From a virus: a stretch of 22,570 bases of DNA. The translations under genes and the position numbers were made by a program. Shown here piece by piece: positions 1 through 7,742 of the stretch (within the stretch, counting starts at the first letter, position 1; every line of letters begins with the position of its first letter). The notes under the pieces are model-generated. The model ran no database searches, was not told the DNA's origin, and saw only the letters and a program-made list of their open reading frames with translations. The DNA lies in IMG/VR virus record IMGVR_UViG_3300032050_015732, positions 1 through 22,570 of that record; one strand, given 5' to 3'.

Positions 1-2
1 TC

Positions 3-1253
3 CGATCCCTGGTGGGGCGCGAGCGCAACAGCCTGCGCCGCTCGGCCCGCGTGCGCGAGGCCCATGCCGCCCTGCAACTGAAAACGGCCCTGCGGCTGCA
101 GGAGATCGGCCAGCTGATCCTCGAGGCTCACGACCAGCGCAATGGCAACCGCTTCCGCGGCCTCGATCAGGCCGAGCGCTTGGCGATGCCGCAACCGGTG
201 GTGCAGTGGGAGATCCCTGGCTGCATCCCGCGCCGCGACCTCTCGATCGTGGGCGGCCGGGCCAAGGTGGGCAAGACCCGGCTGGTGCATGCCCTGGCCC
301 GCTGCCTGCTCTGCGCCGAGGACTTCCTGGGCTTCGGGGCGCCGGAGGAACCGCGGCCGGTGATCCTGGTGACCGATGACCAGGGCGATGGCGACACCGC
401 CCAGATGCTGCAGCAGCTGGGGATCTGGGATCACCCGTTGCTGCTCTGGTCACGCCGGTTCCGGGCCACGGAGGCCAACCTCGATGCCCTGCTGGCCTGC
501 CTGGCCGAGCACCCTGGAGCGGTGGTGATCCTCGATTCGCTTCGCTCGATCACCCGCAGCTGCTGCTTTGGGGAGAACGACCCGGAGATGGGGTCGCTGA
601 TCTACGACCTCAAGCACCAGATCACCGATGCCGGCGGCACCTTGCTGCTGATCCACCACTGCAACAAGGCCAACGACACCACCGGCACCGAGGCCCTCTC
701 AGGCCACAACGCCATCGCCGGTGCCGCCAACACGATCCTCACCCTCCACTACCTGGCCAAGGGCAATCGGCTGATCAAGGATTCACCCCAGCGCCGCCTG
801 GTGCGCGAGGCTCGCTCCGGCCCACCCGCCGATCTGGTGGTGGCGATCGATGGCAACAGCGGCGCCTTTGCCCGGCTGGGCACCTACGACGATCTGCAGG
901 AGCAGCAGGAACAGGAGAGCGATCTGGATCGCGCCGGCCAGCGGGTGCGCAAGGCCAGCGAGAAGCAGAAGGAGGCCCTGCGTTATCTCCAGGCCCTGCA
1001 CACCAACGGTCTGGCCGGGGTGGGCCTGCTTGAGCTGCTGCAGGCCATTGACCTGGCGCCGGCGGAAGCACGGCTGATGAGAGATCTCGAGGCTGAGGCC
1101 CTGAGCGCCTACAAAACCCTCGGTCGGTTTCTCGGGAAGCTCGACGGCTTGGTGACAACCACCCGCGTCTCAACCGGCAGCCAGAGCTACTACCTGCGTT
1201 ACGGGCTCAGCGGATCCGGTGCGGAATGGCTGGCGCGTGAGTTCGAACTCTAG
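3..1253 (+). CDS. RepA/DnaB-like replicative ATPase, 5' end outside window
   Basis: The frame is open to the left edge, so the gene probably starts upstream; the first in-window start is GTG at 12, and residue numbers count from it. The protein has a RecA-fold core: Walker A GRAKVGKT at 82-89, an acidic VTDDQGD strand at 120-126, Walker B VVILDS at 171-176, and a LLLIHHCNK sensor-like strand at 211-219. This is the arrangement of plasmid RepA-type hexameric helicases and DnaB/RadA-like ATPases. The C-terminal 100 residues look like a helical/winged region, possibly DNA-binding. In phage and plasmid modules such proteins unwind the origin and are often fused to a primase domain, which would lie upstream of the window. 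A repeat array of origin type follows directly. The ATPase fold is secure; the exact replicative role is inferred from family and position. Confidence 0.8.
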   Translation, partial: RSLVGRERNSLRRSARVREAHAALQLKTALRLQEIGQLILEAHDQRNGNRFRGLDQAERLAMPQPVVQWEIPGCIPRRDLSIVGGRAKVGKTRLVHALARCLLCAEDFLGFGAPEEPRPVILVTDDQGDGDTAQMLQQLGIWDHPLLLWSRRFRATEANLDALLACLAEHPGAVVILDSLRSITRSCCFGENDPEMGSLIYDLKHQITDAGGTLLLIHHCNKANDTTGTEALSGHNAIAGAANTILTLHYLAKGNRLIKDSPQRRLVREARSGPPADLVVAIDGNSGAFARLGTYDDLQEQQEQESDLDRAGQRVRKASEKQKEALRYLQALHTNGLAGVGLLELLQAIDLAPAEARLMRDLEAEALSAYKTLGRFLGKLDGLVTTTRVSTGSQSYYLRYGLSGSGAEWLAREFEL

Positions 1254-1257
1254 GGAT

Positions 1258-1597
1258 GGAAACTTCGGATTCTTGTGGAGCCCTTCCAGGGCAGTCGTTC
1301 CGGCGCTTCATGGCAGCTGGAAACAACCTGGAAACCTGTGATTCTTTGAGGCCCTGCCTGCCCCGCAGTGGCGCTGTTGCCCTGTTTCTCCAGCGCAAAA
1401 GAGGGCTGGAAACTTCGGAAACTTCGAAACCCACTCCAGCGCAGATGTTCTCACGCCTCGTAGCAGGTGGAAACGATCTGGAAACTTGTGAATCCGTTGC
1501 GCCGCAGGGGTTCCACAAGAATCACAAAGTTTCACTCGTCCTGGATCCTCTCAGACCCGCTGCGCTGCAACGGGTTCTAAAGAATCACAAGTTTTTA
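1258..1597. repeat. Iteron-like repeat array, possible replication origin
   Basis: Between the replication ATPase and the nuclease gene, a motif close to GGAAACTTGTGATTCTT occurs six times. Forward copies start near 1258, 1330, 1408 and 1480; inverted copies lie near 1513-1533 and 1579-1597. The copy at 1408 is degenerate, with GGAAACTTC repeated. At 1319 and 1469 an extra GGAAAC sits 11 bp before the main copy, one helical turn. The region is less GC-rich than the flanking genes. Iterons beside a Rep gene are the classic layout of plasmid and phage origins, but a regulatory array would look similar. Open reading frames crossing it merely translate the repeats. Confidence 0.6.
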
Positions 1598-1620
1598 GTG
1601 CTTCACGTGAGGCTCTGGTG

Positions 1621-2325
1621 ATGGTGCAGCGCACGACCATCAGCCCGCTCACCATCTCGGCCGGCCCCTGGCTCAAGCCGATCCCAGGCCTGCGGCGCAG
1701 GGACCCGGAGCACCGCTACTGGCTGGGGGGTCACCTGTTCGCTGTGTCCGTCACCGGCGTGGTCGGCTCAGCCAAGAGCGACTGGGCGATGGCCCGCATC
1801 GAGGCCACCCGCCACGTCTGGGAGCCGAGGGGCCACACCGTGCACCTGGCGCTGGAGGCCCTGCTGCACAGCCGCTTCCATCCCCTGCCCCAGCAACGCC
1901 AGCTGGCCAGCCGGCAGCTGGAGAACCTGCGCTCTGGCGACTACCGGGACTGGATCGAGCCGCTGCTGGCCCACCCTCACTGGCGACAGGTGACGGTGAT
2001 CGCCTCCGAGCGGCCCACCTGCTGCCTGATCCGCAACCTGGCCGGCACATACGACACCGGCTACATCCAGCACGCCAGCGGCCTGCGGGTGCTTGCTGAC
2101 CTCAAGACCCTCTCGCGCCCCGGCTCGGGCAGCTACTGCACCCGCGCCCAGCTGGGTGGCTACATGGCACTGGAAGCCACCTGGGGCGTTGAGTACGACG
2201 CCGGCCAGACGGTCTGGGCCCGGCCGGGGGAGACCCGCTTCTCGCCGCTGTATTCCCGCGAGGAATGCCTGGCGGCCTGGGCAGCGGCCTGGGCGAACTA
2301 CGTGAGTAAGCACCGGCCGTGGTGA
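1621..2325 (+). CDS. RecB/Cas4-like PD-(D/E)XK exonuclease
   Basis: The start is taken as ATG 1621; an in-frame GTG lies one codon earlier, and residue numbers count from that GTG. The motif order fits the RecB-like branch of the PD-(D/E)XK superfamily: His76 in a GHTVHLALE helix, Asp146 in GTYDTG, the D-x-K pair Asp161/Lys163 in ADLKT, and the Gln178-xxx-Tyr182 motif in QLGGY that is typical of RecB, AddB and Cas4 nucleases. About 234 aa is a usual size for a single-domain phage exonuclease. It probably processes DNA ends for recombination or replication together with the neighbouring ATPase. It lies at the head of a run of closely spaced genes ending in the terminase. Whether it pairs with an annealing protein is not known; none is visible nearby. 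Confidence 0.75.
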   Translation: MVQRTTISPLTISAGPWLKPIPGLRRRDPEHRYWLGGHLFAVSVTGVVGSAKSDWAMARIEATRHVWEPRGHTVHLALEALLHSRFHPLPQQRQLASRQLENLRSGDYRDWIEPLLAHPHWRQVTVIASERPTCCLIRNLAGTYDTGYIQHASGLRVLADLKTLSRPGSGSYCTRAQLGGYMALEATWGVEYDAGQTVWARPGETRFSPLYSREECLAAWAAAWANYVSKHRPW

Positions 2326-2331
2326 CCCACT

Positions 2332-2353
2332 GTCCGATCCAATGTGTTCGGAC
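2332..2353. promoter_or_regulatory. Inverted repeat, operator or weak terminator
   Basis: GTCCGA at 2332-2337 and TCGGAC at 2348-2353 form a perfect 6-bp inverted repeat with a 10-nt spacer, just after the nuclease stop codon. A TATGCT hexamer resembling a -10 box follows at 2365-2370. With no T-tract after it, an operator near a promoter for the 2422 gene is as likely as a terminator. Confidence 0.35.
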
Positions 2354-2421
2354 TATCGAGCCACTATGCTTAGTCGCAGGTCGCTTGCCTGCGCCTCGTT
2401 GCTCCTTCGCTGGCTCAGTTG

Positions 2422-2769
2422 ATGACTGCCACCACCGCCAGCTCTGCTCCTCAGGCTGGCGCCGCCCTCGACGCGCTGCTCGATCGCATCACGGTCCTCA
2501 AGCTGCAGCAGAAGTCGACAGAGGTCGAACTCTCCCCGCTGCTGGAGCAGCTCAGCGTTGCCCTGGAGGCCGGCGAGCTGGATGCCACCTTCTCCCACAA
2601 CGGCTACAGCTTTTCTTGGTCGGCCGGACGCACCAGCTACGCCTACCCCGAGCCGCTGCAACAGCAGGAACAGGCCCTCAAGGAGGCCCAGCGGCTGGCG
2701 GTTGCCGCCGGCGTCGCCACGGAGAAGCACGGCAAGGCGTTCTGGACGATCAAGCCGGGCCGGAGCTGA
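2422..2769 (+). CDS. Small unknown protein of the replication/recombination block
   Basis: ATG 2422 is preferred over an in-frame TTG three bases upstream. The 115-aa product has a helical, Glu/Leu/Gln-rich first half (about 15-55), a short aromatic stretch around SHNGYSFSWSAGRTSYAYP (about 58-76) and a second helix rich in Gln and Ala. I recognise no catalytic motif or known family. The next gene begins at the base after its stop codon, so the two are probably co-transcribed and translationally coupled. Its place between two nuclease-like genes suggests a role in DNA processing, perhaps as a Gp157-like accessory protein, but this rests on position alone. Confidence 0.65.
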   Translation: MTATTASSAPQAGAALDALLDRITVLKLQQKSTEVELSPLLEQLSVALEAGELDATFSHNGYSFSWSAGRTSYAYPEPLQQQEQALKEAQRLAVAAGVATEKHGKAFWTIKPGRS

Positions 2770-3132
2770 ATGATGGCCAATCCCCAGAAGCGCAAAGGGG
2801 ATGCGGCCGAGCGGGAAGCGGGCCAGCTGCTGAGCGATCTGTTGGGCCTCGTGGTGCGGCGCAAGCTCGGCGCCGGCCGCACCACCACAGCCGGCGGTGA
2901 CACCGGCGACCTCGATGGGGTGCCCGCCCACGTGATCCAGGTGGCCAGCTGGGCCAACACCGCCGCCGCGGCCCGTCTCAAGCCAGAGGAGGCCGCCCTG
3001 CAGGCCGAGCATGCCGCCGTGCCGTTCGCGGCGACGTTGGTGCGCTTTCGCGGCGGCACCTGGCGGGTGGTGCTCACCCCTGAGCAGTGGGCCGCCTATG
3101 TGCGGCTGATCCTGCGGGAGGGCCTGCTGTGA
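2770..3132 (+). CDS. Resolvase-like PD-(D/E)XK protein with altered active site
   Basis: This 120-aa protein has the outline of a phage Holliday-junction-resolvase-like nuclease: a basic N-terminus (NPQKRKGDAAEREAGQLLSD, with Glu15), a GDTGDLDG strand holding Asp47, and a following beta strand at about 55-60. In active enzymes that strand reads E-x-K; here it reads Gln57-Val-Ala59, so the usual catalytic Glu and Lys are absent. The C-terminus (VRFRGGTWRVVLTPEQWAAY) is a beta hairpin plus helix. The start ATG 2770 directly follows the previous stop. The gene overlaps the terminase small subunit by 4 bp. It may bind DNA without cutting, or use different residues. The fold call is moderately sure, the activity is not. 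Confidence 0.6.
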   Translation: MMANPQKRKGDAAEREAGQLLSDLLGLVVRRKLGAGRTTTAGGDTGDLDGVPAHVIQVASWANTAAAARLKPEEAALQAEHAAVPFAATLVRFRGGTWRVVLTPEQWAAYVRLILREGLL

Positions 3133-3677
3133 GCCGCCGTGCCTCAGCCAAGCCAGCCGGCAGCGGCGAACCCCAGACCCCGGATGTGGATCAGGCGTTG
3201 CTGGAGGAGCTGCGCCAGGCGCCACCCAAGCAGGATGCCGATGGGCAGCCCGCCTGGCCGGCGGCGGATCCCAGCCGGCCGGTGGGCAAGGGCAACCCGC
3301 CGCGGGGGCGCCGCAGCCAGACACACAAACCCCGCGCCACCCATATGGAGGTAGAGACGCGTATTGCTGAGGCGCAGCTGTGGATCGCCCAGCGGCTGCC
3401 ATTGGCACAGATCAGGGAAAAAGCAGCCCAGAACTGGGGAATCACCAACATCAAAACGATCAGCCGCTACCTGGCCCTGGCGCGGCAGCGGATGGTGGAG
3501 GAGCTGATCTCCGACCGGCGCCGCCACCAGGCTGAGCAGATCTTTGCGCTGAACGACTGTGCCCGCCGGGCGATGGACGCCGAGCAGTTCAACGCCGCCG
3601 TCGGCGCCTTCCGGGTGATTGCTGAGATCGGCGGTCTGCTGCGGGCACCGATCAAGCCCCCCGAGGCGAAAAGCTGA
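3129..3677 (+). CDS. Terminase small subunit-like DNA-binding protein
   Basis: The start is taken as GTG 3129, overlapping the previous stop; longer versions would run through the upstream gene. The 182-aa protein has a proline-rich, basic, probably disordered N-terminus (1-72), a helix-turn-helix-like region (about 76-118, RIAEAQLWIAQRLPLAQI to TISRYLALARQRMVEEL) and a C-terminal helical segment (about 128-172) that could mediate oligomerisation. Small terminase subunits recognise the packaging site and load the large subunit; they are poorly conserved in sequence, so the call rests on the helix-turn-helix and on position: its stop codon overlaps the start of the large subunit (TGATG at 3675-3679). 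Confidence 0.65.
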   Translation: MSRRASAKPAGSGEPQTPDVDQALLEELRQAPPKQDADGQPAWPAADPSRPVGKGNPPRGRRSQTHKPRATHMEVETRIAEAQLWIAQRLPLAQIREKAAQNWGITNIKTISRYLALARQRMVEELISDRRRHQAEQIFALNDCARRAMDAEQFNAAVGAFRVIAEIGGLLRAPIKPPEAKS

Positions 3678-5314
3678 TGGCGGGTTTGCTGCTGGATCCA
3701 GCCTTCGACCTTTGGGGAGATGCCGGCCTGCTTGGTGCTCCCGATCCAGGCCGCCAGCAGAACGGACCCCAGGCCCCGCAGGCCTTCCGTGATTTCATCG
3801 TGGCCGCTTATCCCGGCTACGCCTTCCACACCTGGGCCGAACGCCTGATTGCCCTGCTGCAGCGCGTGGCTGATGGCGAGCTCAACCGCTTGATCGTTTG
3901 CTGCCCCCCGCGGCTGGGCAAATCACTGCTCGTCTCCAAGCTGTTCCCGGCCTACTGGGTGAGCCGCTACCCCACGCGGTTCTGCGCCATCGCCTCCTAT
4001 TCGGCCGAGCTGGCCTACGCCCATAGCCGTGAGGCACGGCATTACTACCGCGCTGTCGGCCATCCCCTCTCCAAGGACTCCACCGCCGTTGGCAACTGGC
4101 TCACCCCCGAGCGCGGTGGCTGCATCGCCGCCGGCGTGCGCGGGCCGTTCACCGGCAAGGGCTACGCGCTGGGGATCATCGATGACCCCTACAAGGGTCC
4201 AGAAGATGCCAACTCCGCCGGCCAACGCCAGAAGCTGATCGAGTGGTTCCAGTCCGTCTGGCTCACCCGCGCTGAACCGGCACCACATGGGCGCTCGCGA
4301 TGGGGCTTTTCAGGCGCGGCCCAGGTGGTGGTGCTGACCCGCTGGCACCAGGACGATTTGATCGGCTGGCTGCTGGAGCAGGAGAGCGGCGACGCTCCGC
4401 AGCAGTGGCAGGTGCTTAACCTGCCGGCGATTGCGGAACCGCCCCAGCAGCAGATCAAGTTCCCGGCCAGCTGCACCATCGAGCCGGACTGGCGCAAGCC
4501 CGGTGAGCCGCTCTGCCCCGAGCGGTTTCCCCTGCTGGAGCTGGAGCAGATCCGCATCCGCGCCGGCAGTTACTGGTGGAACGCGCTGTACCAGCAGCGC
4601 CCCTCACCGGCGGAGGGTCTGCTGTTTCAACGCGACTGGATCCGCACCATTGCGGGCACCGTTTCTCCAGACGGCCGGGCGGCGCAACGCCCCTTTGCGG
4701 CGGTGGTGCTCAGTTGCGATCTGAGTTTCAAGGGGGGAGCGGAGAACGACTACTGCGGCTTCTGCCTCCTCGGCCTACTGCCGGATCAGGAGGCCCGCCA
4801 CCCGTTGGCCCAGGCCCTGGCACGGGGTGAACAGCTCCACCCCAGTGCTGCCCGCGCGAGCTCACCGGCCGAACCGCAGAGAGACGACAAACACCGGATC
4901 GAGGTGATCTGCAGCCAGCACCACCGGCTCGACCTGCCGGGGGTGATCAACTTCCTCGCTCAGACCTTGGCGTCTCTGGGCAAGGGCCTGAGCCCTGATG
5001 CCGTGCTGATCGAGGACGCCGCCAATGGCCCAGCCGTCTGCCAGTTGCTGCAGCGCCAGATCCCTGGCCTGATTGCTGTGCGGCCCAACGGCAGCAAGGT
5101 GAGCCGCGCCCATGCCGTGGCCCCGTTGCTGGAGGCCGGCCAGCTGGCGTTTCGCAGCGGCAACGAGGCCCTGATCAGCGAGTTGCTGGGTTTTCCCAAC
5201 GGGGCCCATGACGACCTGGTGGATGCCTTCTGCCAGGGCGTGATCTGGCTGCAGAGCCAGCACTGGCGCAGCCAGGGCAAGGCCACGCCACGGCCGCTGC
5301 TGTTTTCCCGCTGA
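3677..5314 (+). CDS. terL: Terminase large subunit
   Basis: All landmark motifs of a phage DNA-packaging motor are visible in this 545-aa protein. The N-terminal ATPase has Walker A PPRLGKS at 77-83, Walker B GIIDDP at 167-171 and the coupling motif TRWHQDD at 221-227. The C-terminal RNase H-like nuclease has Asp348 in LSCDLSFKGG, Asp447 in IEDAANG and the Asp512-Asp513 pair in HDDLVDA. This is the Terminase_6 type of about 500-550 aa, so it appears full length and intact. It translocates DNA into the prohead and cuts the concatemer. The sequence EDANSAGQRQKLIEWFQSVW is also typical of the family. Its start overlaps the small-subunit stop, and the portal gene follows once the sigma gene and the insert are skipped. 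Confidence 0.96.
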   Translation: MAGLLLDPAFDLWGDAGLLGAPDPGRQQNGPQAPQAFRDFIVAAYPGYAFHTWAERLIALLQRVADGELNRLIVCCPPRLGKSLLVSKLFPAYWVSRYPTRFCAIASYSAELAYAHSREARHYYRAVGHPLSKDSTAVGNWLTPERGGCIAAGVRGPFTGKGYALGIIDDPYKGPEDANSAGQRQKLIEWFQSVWLTRAEPAPHGRSRWGFSGAAQVVVLTRWHQDDLIGWLLEQESGDAPQQWQVLNLPAIAEPPQQQIKFPASCTIEPDWRKPGEPLCPERFPLLELEQIRIRAGSYWWNALYQQRPSPAEGLLFQRDWIRTIAGTVSPDGRAAQRPFAAVVLSCDLSFKGGAENDYCGFCLLGLLPDQEARHPLAQALARGEQLHPSAARASSPAEPQRDDKHRIEVICSQHHRLDLPGVINFLAQTLASLGKGLSPDAVLIEDAANGPAVCQLLQRQIPGLIAVRPNGSKVSRAHAVAPLLEAGQLAFRSGNEALISELLGFPNGAHDDLVDAFCQGVIWLQSQHWRSQGKATPRPLLFSR

Positions 5315-5335
5315 GGGGCATCCCCCCTGTTTTTG

Positions 5336-5884
5336 ATGAGCCCCCCACCACACGCCCACCGCCCCAGGCCCCAGCAGGCCACCGCTCGCGTGACGACATC
5401 AGGACGTGCTCGCGGGCCATTGCGCTCACCCCACGCCGCCGCTGATGCCCTGGTGGTGGAGCACCTGCCCTTTGCCGCGAAGGTGGCCGCCAACTACGCC
5501 CGCCGCACTGGTCATCCCAAGGAAGATCTGGAGCAGCTGGCGGCGATCGGGTTGATCAAAGCCTCACGCCGCTACGACATCCACCGCCCGGGCCGCAGCC
5601 CCAACCATTTCATCGCCTACGCCAGGCCCTTTGTGAACGGCGAGATCACTCATTACCTGCGTGACAAGGGCTTTCTGATCTCGGTGCCGGGCCGCTGGCG
5701 CGAATTGCATGCCCGCGGGCAGAAGCTCCTGCGTCAGGGCGTTCCAGCCAATCAGATCCCAGCACAACTGGGGCTGAGCGTCGAGCGCTGGTTAGAGATC
5801 TCTTCGGCTTGCTCGGTGCGGGTGGTCACGATTGCGGTTGGTCAGGTTGAGGAATCTTTGGGGTTAGAGATACCCTTGAGATAG
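5336..5884 (+). CDS. Sigma-70-like protein, regions 2 and 3 only
   Basis: ATG 5336 is chosen over an in-frame TTG just before it. After a basic, proline-rich leader (1-37) the 182-aa protein shows sigma region 2: EHLPFAAKVAANYARR, then EDLEQLAAIGLIKASRRYD (64-81) and FIAYARPFVNGEITHYLRD (92-110), the core-binding and -10-recognising helices. Region 3 follows (ISVPGRWRELHARGQKLL, then a helix-turn-helix at 136-156). No region 4 for -35 binding exists. From about 5830 base composition shifts toward AT, so the C-terminus may have been lost or rewritten when the adjacent insert arrived. It probably directs late transcription of the element. A naturally short phage sigma is an alternative to truncation. 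Confidence 0.75.
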   Translation: MSPPPHAHRPRPQQATARVTTSGRARGPLRSPHAAADALVVEHLPFAAKVAANYARRTGHPKEDLEQLAAIGLIKASRRYDIHRPGRSPNHFIAYARPFVNGEITHYLRDKGFLISVPGRWRELHARGQKLLRQGVPANQIPAQLGLSVERWLEISSACSVRVVTIAVGQVEESLGLEIPLR

Positions 5885-5899
5885 AGGGGAGGGTGAAAT

Positions 5900-5984
5900 G
5901 TCCAGTGGCATCTTAAACGAAGAACATTTTTTAGACCGCAAAAGTGTGAAGCGGGTCAAATTTTGGCGCAACGTGCCATTGGAC
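5900..5984. repeat. Imperfect inverted repeat at the edge of the AT-rich insert
   Basis: GTCCAGTGGCA at 5900-5910 and TGCCATTGGAC at 5974-5984 pair at 10 of 11 positions. They frame an AT-rich 63-bp stretch between the convergent sigma and ATPase genes. It could be a bidirectional terminator or the remnant of a mobile-element end. No matching copy was found by eye on the other side of the insert (7522-7742). Confidence 0.35.
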
Positions 5985-5997
5985 GCCATGCGCTAGT

Positions 5998-7521
5998 TCA
6001 TGGGTTCGCCTGAATAAAGTCGCGCATGTCTTCAATTGACTGCCTTAGCTCTGCATCGTTAAACCTTCGGTTATGAGTGTTTTCGGGGTGATGAATTTGA
6101 TGTCGGATGTATTCTGTTAACACCACTTCCTTTTGGATAGTCCTGCCATCTCGACTTGACTGGTTGTAGCGCATGGTTGTTTTACCCGCCCGGTAAGCAG
6201 TCAACAGGCCTTGCTCCTCGATGTAGCCATATAGCTCGTTATGATATTCAAATGATGATTCATCGAACGCGGCAAAATTTACTTCATTTAGACTGGGGTA
6301 TGGAAGCTCTCTTGCGACCACACGTTTTATGTCTGACGCCGCCTGTCCACCAATCAACAGCAGGTTTTCAAATTTAAGCTGTTTGACGACTTCTGGGCTA
6401 TGTGTAGTGAGCAGGATTTGCGTATGACTCACCTGAGACAATGAAATCAGCGACTGAATCAGTGCCCGCTGAAGGTCTGGATGTTGTGACGTCTCTGGCT
6501 CTTCTATTGCGTATACGACACTGGGGAGCGATGCCTCGCGCTGTCGGCGCTCAGCTTCGGCTCGAAAGAAACTGATTAGAACCAATCGCTTGACTCCACT
6601 ACCCCGCTTGTTAATCGGAATATCGTTGTCTCCGGTTATGGCTACGCTCTTGAATACATCAGACCACTTAAGTGATGAGGAATCTGGGATTTGAGGGTTC
6701 AGCGATGACGCAACTGCAGGGTTTAGTTCATTGAGCTTCAACAATGTCTGGGCAGCAACCTGATCAAGGCGATTTTTAACGGTATTTGCGATTCTGCCAA
6801 GTTCAGCCTGGATGCAGGGGTCGCACAGAATTTCCTTCACTGCCAAGCGCATTGGGTCTTGGACTTCGTTGTCACTATCGCTATTTTTTCGGTCGGCTTG
6901 GAACAAGGAGTAAAGCGGCATATATGATTTCAACTGATCCCAGATATTTTTCGCATCAATCTTCCCGACTTCGATATCGATTTCCTGAAGCCTCAGGGTT
7001 TTATGGGCGCCCCAGATGGACTTTCGAATCTCCGAGTTCTTTGTCTTGTCATTGCAGTCAATCGAGAGCTCATTAAGAAGTTCCTTCAACTCCGCCTGCT
7101 TCTTTAAAAGCAAGTCAGCGCAGCCTCTCGCGGTCGGGTGATTGGCCCTGATAAAAACCTTTTCTTTGCCAGCTTTTGGGTACCTTTTAATTAGCTTGAG
7201 AGTTCCTTGCGAAGTGGTTAGGTACTCATCCGAAAGCGTTGTCTGGTTAGTTGCGTCAATTATTATTGAGCTTGGTAGTTCCTCAAACTCAACCCAGATC
7301 TCGATGTCTTCGTCTCCAGCCGCCAAATTGCTCTTGCTAATATCCTCCCTGTCAAGTTTTACACAGCCTTTCCCTTCATTAAAGAAAATGTCCAACGCCT
7401 CCAGGATCGTAGACTTTCCTACGTCGTTCTTGCCCACAAGGACTAACAAATCGGAAGACTCAATCTGGACATGATCAGCATAGCCCCGAAAACCCTTGAT
7501 GCCGATGTTTTTTATTTTCAT
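5998..7521 (-). CDS. OLD/SMC-like AAA ATPase with HEPN-like C-terminus, putative defence
   Basis: This 507-aa protein begins with an ABC/SMC-type ATPase half: MKIKNIGIKGFRGY, then Walker A GKNDVGKS at 30-37. The second half of the ATPase has a signature-like KRGSGVKRLVLIS at 305-317, Walker B SVVYAIEEPET at 334-343 and the H-loop TTHS at 372-375. That is the AAA15/OLD arrangement. I see no Toprim nuclease domain. Instead residues 420-505 form a separate helical domain with TEYIRHQIHHPEN, containing Arg473-x4-His478, the motif of HEPN ribonucleases; this assignment is an inference. Such ATPase-RNase fusions often act in abortive phage defence. The gene is clearly AT-richer than its neighbours and points against them, which suggests recent acquisition as cargo. 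The ATPase part is very sure, the nuclease part tentative. Confidence 0.8.
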   Translation of the reverse strand: MKIKNIGIKGFRGYADHVQIESSDLLVLVGKNDVGKSTILEALDIFFNEGKGCVKLDREDISKSNLAAGDEDIEIWVEFEELPSSIIIDATNQTTLSDEYLTTSQGTLKLIKRYPKAGKEKVFIRANHPTARGCADLLLKKQAELKELLNELSIDCNDKTKNSEIRKSIWGAHKTLRLQEIDIEVGKIDAKNIWDQLKSYMPLYSLFQADRKNSDSDNEVQDPMRLAVKEILCDPCIQAELGRIANTVKNRLDQVAAQTLLKLNELNPAVASSLNPQIPDSSSLKWSDVFKSVAITGDNDIPINKRGSGVKRLVLISFFRAEAERRQREASLPSVVYAIEEPETSQHPDLQRALIQSLISLSQVSHTQILLTTHSPEVVKQLKFENLLLIGGQAASDIKRVVARELPYPSLNEVNFAAFDESSFEYHNELYGYIEEQGLLTAYRAGKTTMRYNQSSRDGRTIQKEVVLTEYIRHQIHHPENTHNRRFNDAELRQSIEDMRDFIQANP

Positions 7522-7742
7522 GTTGCTCTATTTGATGTACTGGCAGTTGTTCTATGGTGGATCAAGCTTCATTTTAGACGGTTTCAGATAACTACGCCAA
7601 TGGCTCTCGTCTCTGTCTGGTAAACAGTCTTTCCAAGTTCTTCATGGGCACTGCATGGTTCTGATGACAGTGCTTTCCGGTGGACCCTCCGTAAACCGTA
7701 GGAGTCATCGACGGATCTGAGAACCAGCTTTCTATCGATTTA

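Noticed and set aside
1258-1597. CRISPR array
   Set aside because: Copies vary, occur in both orientations and have irregular spacing; no cas genes are nearby.
1256-1621. 121-codon open frame across the repeat array
   Set aside because: It only translates the iteron-like repeats, has irregular composition, and also reads open on the other strand.
2353-3408. 351-codon open frame on the minus strand
   Set aside because: It is antisense to four well-supported plus-strand genes; GC-rich codons leave few stops in this frame.
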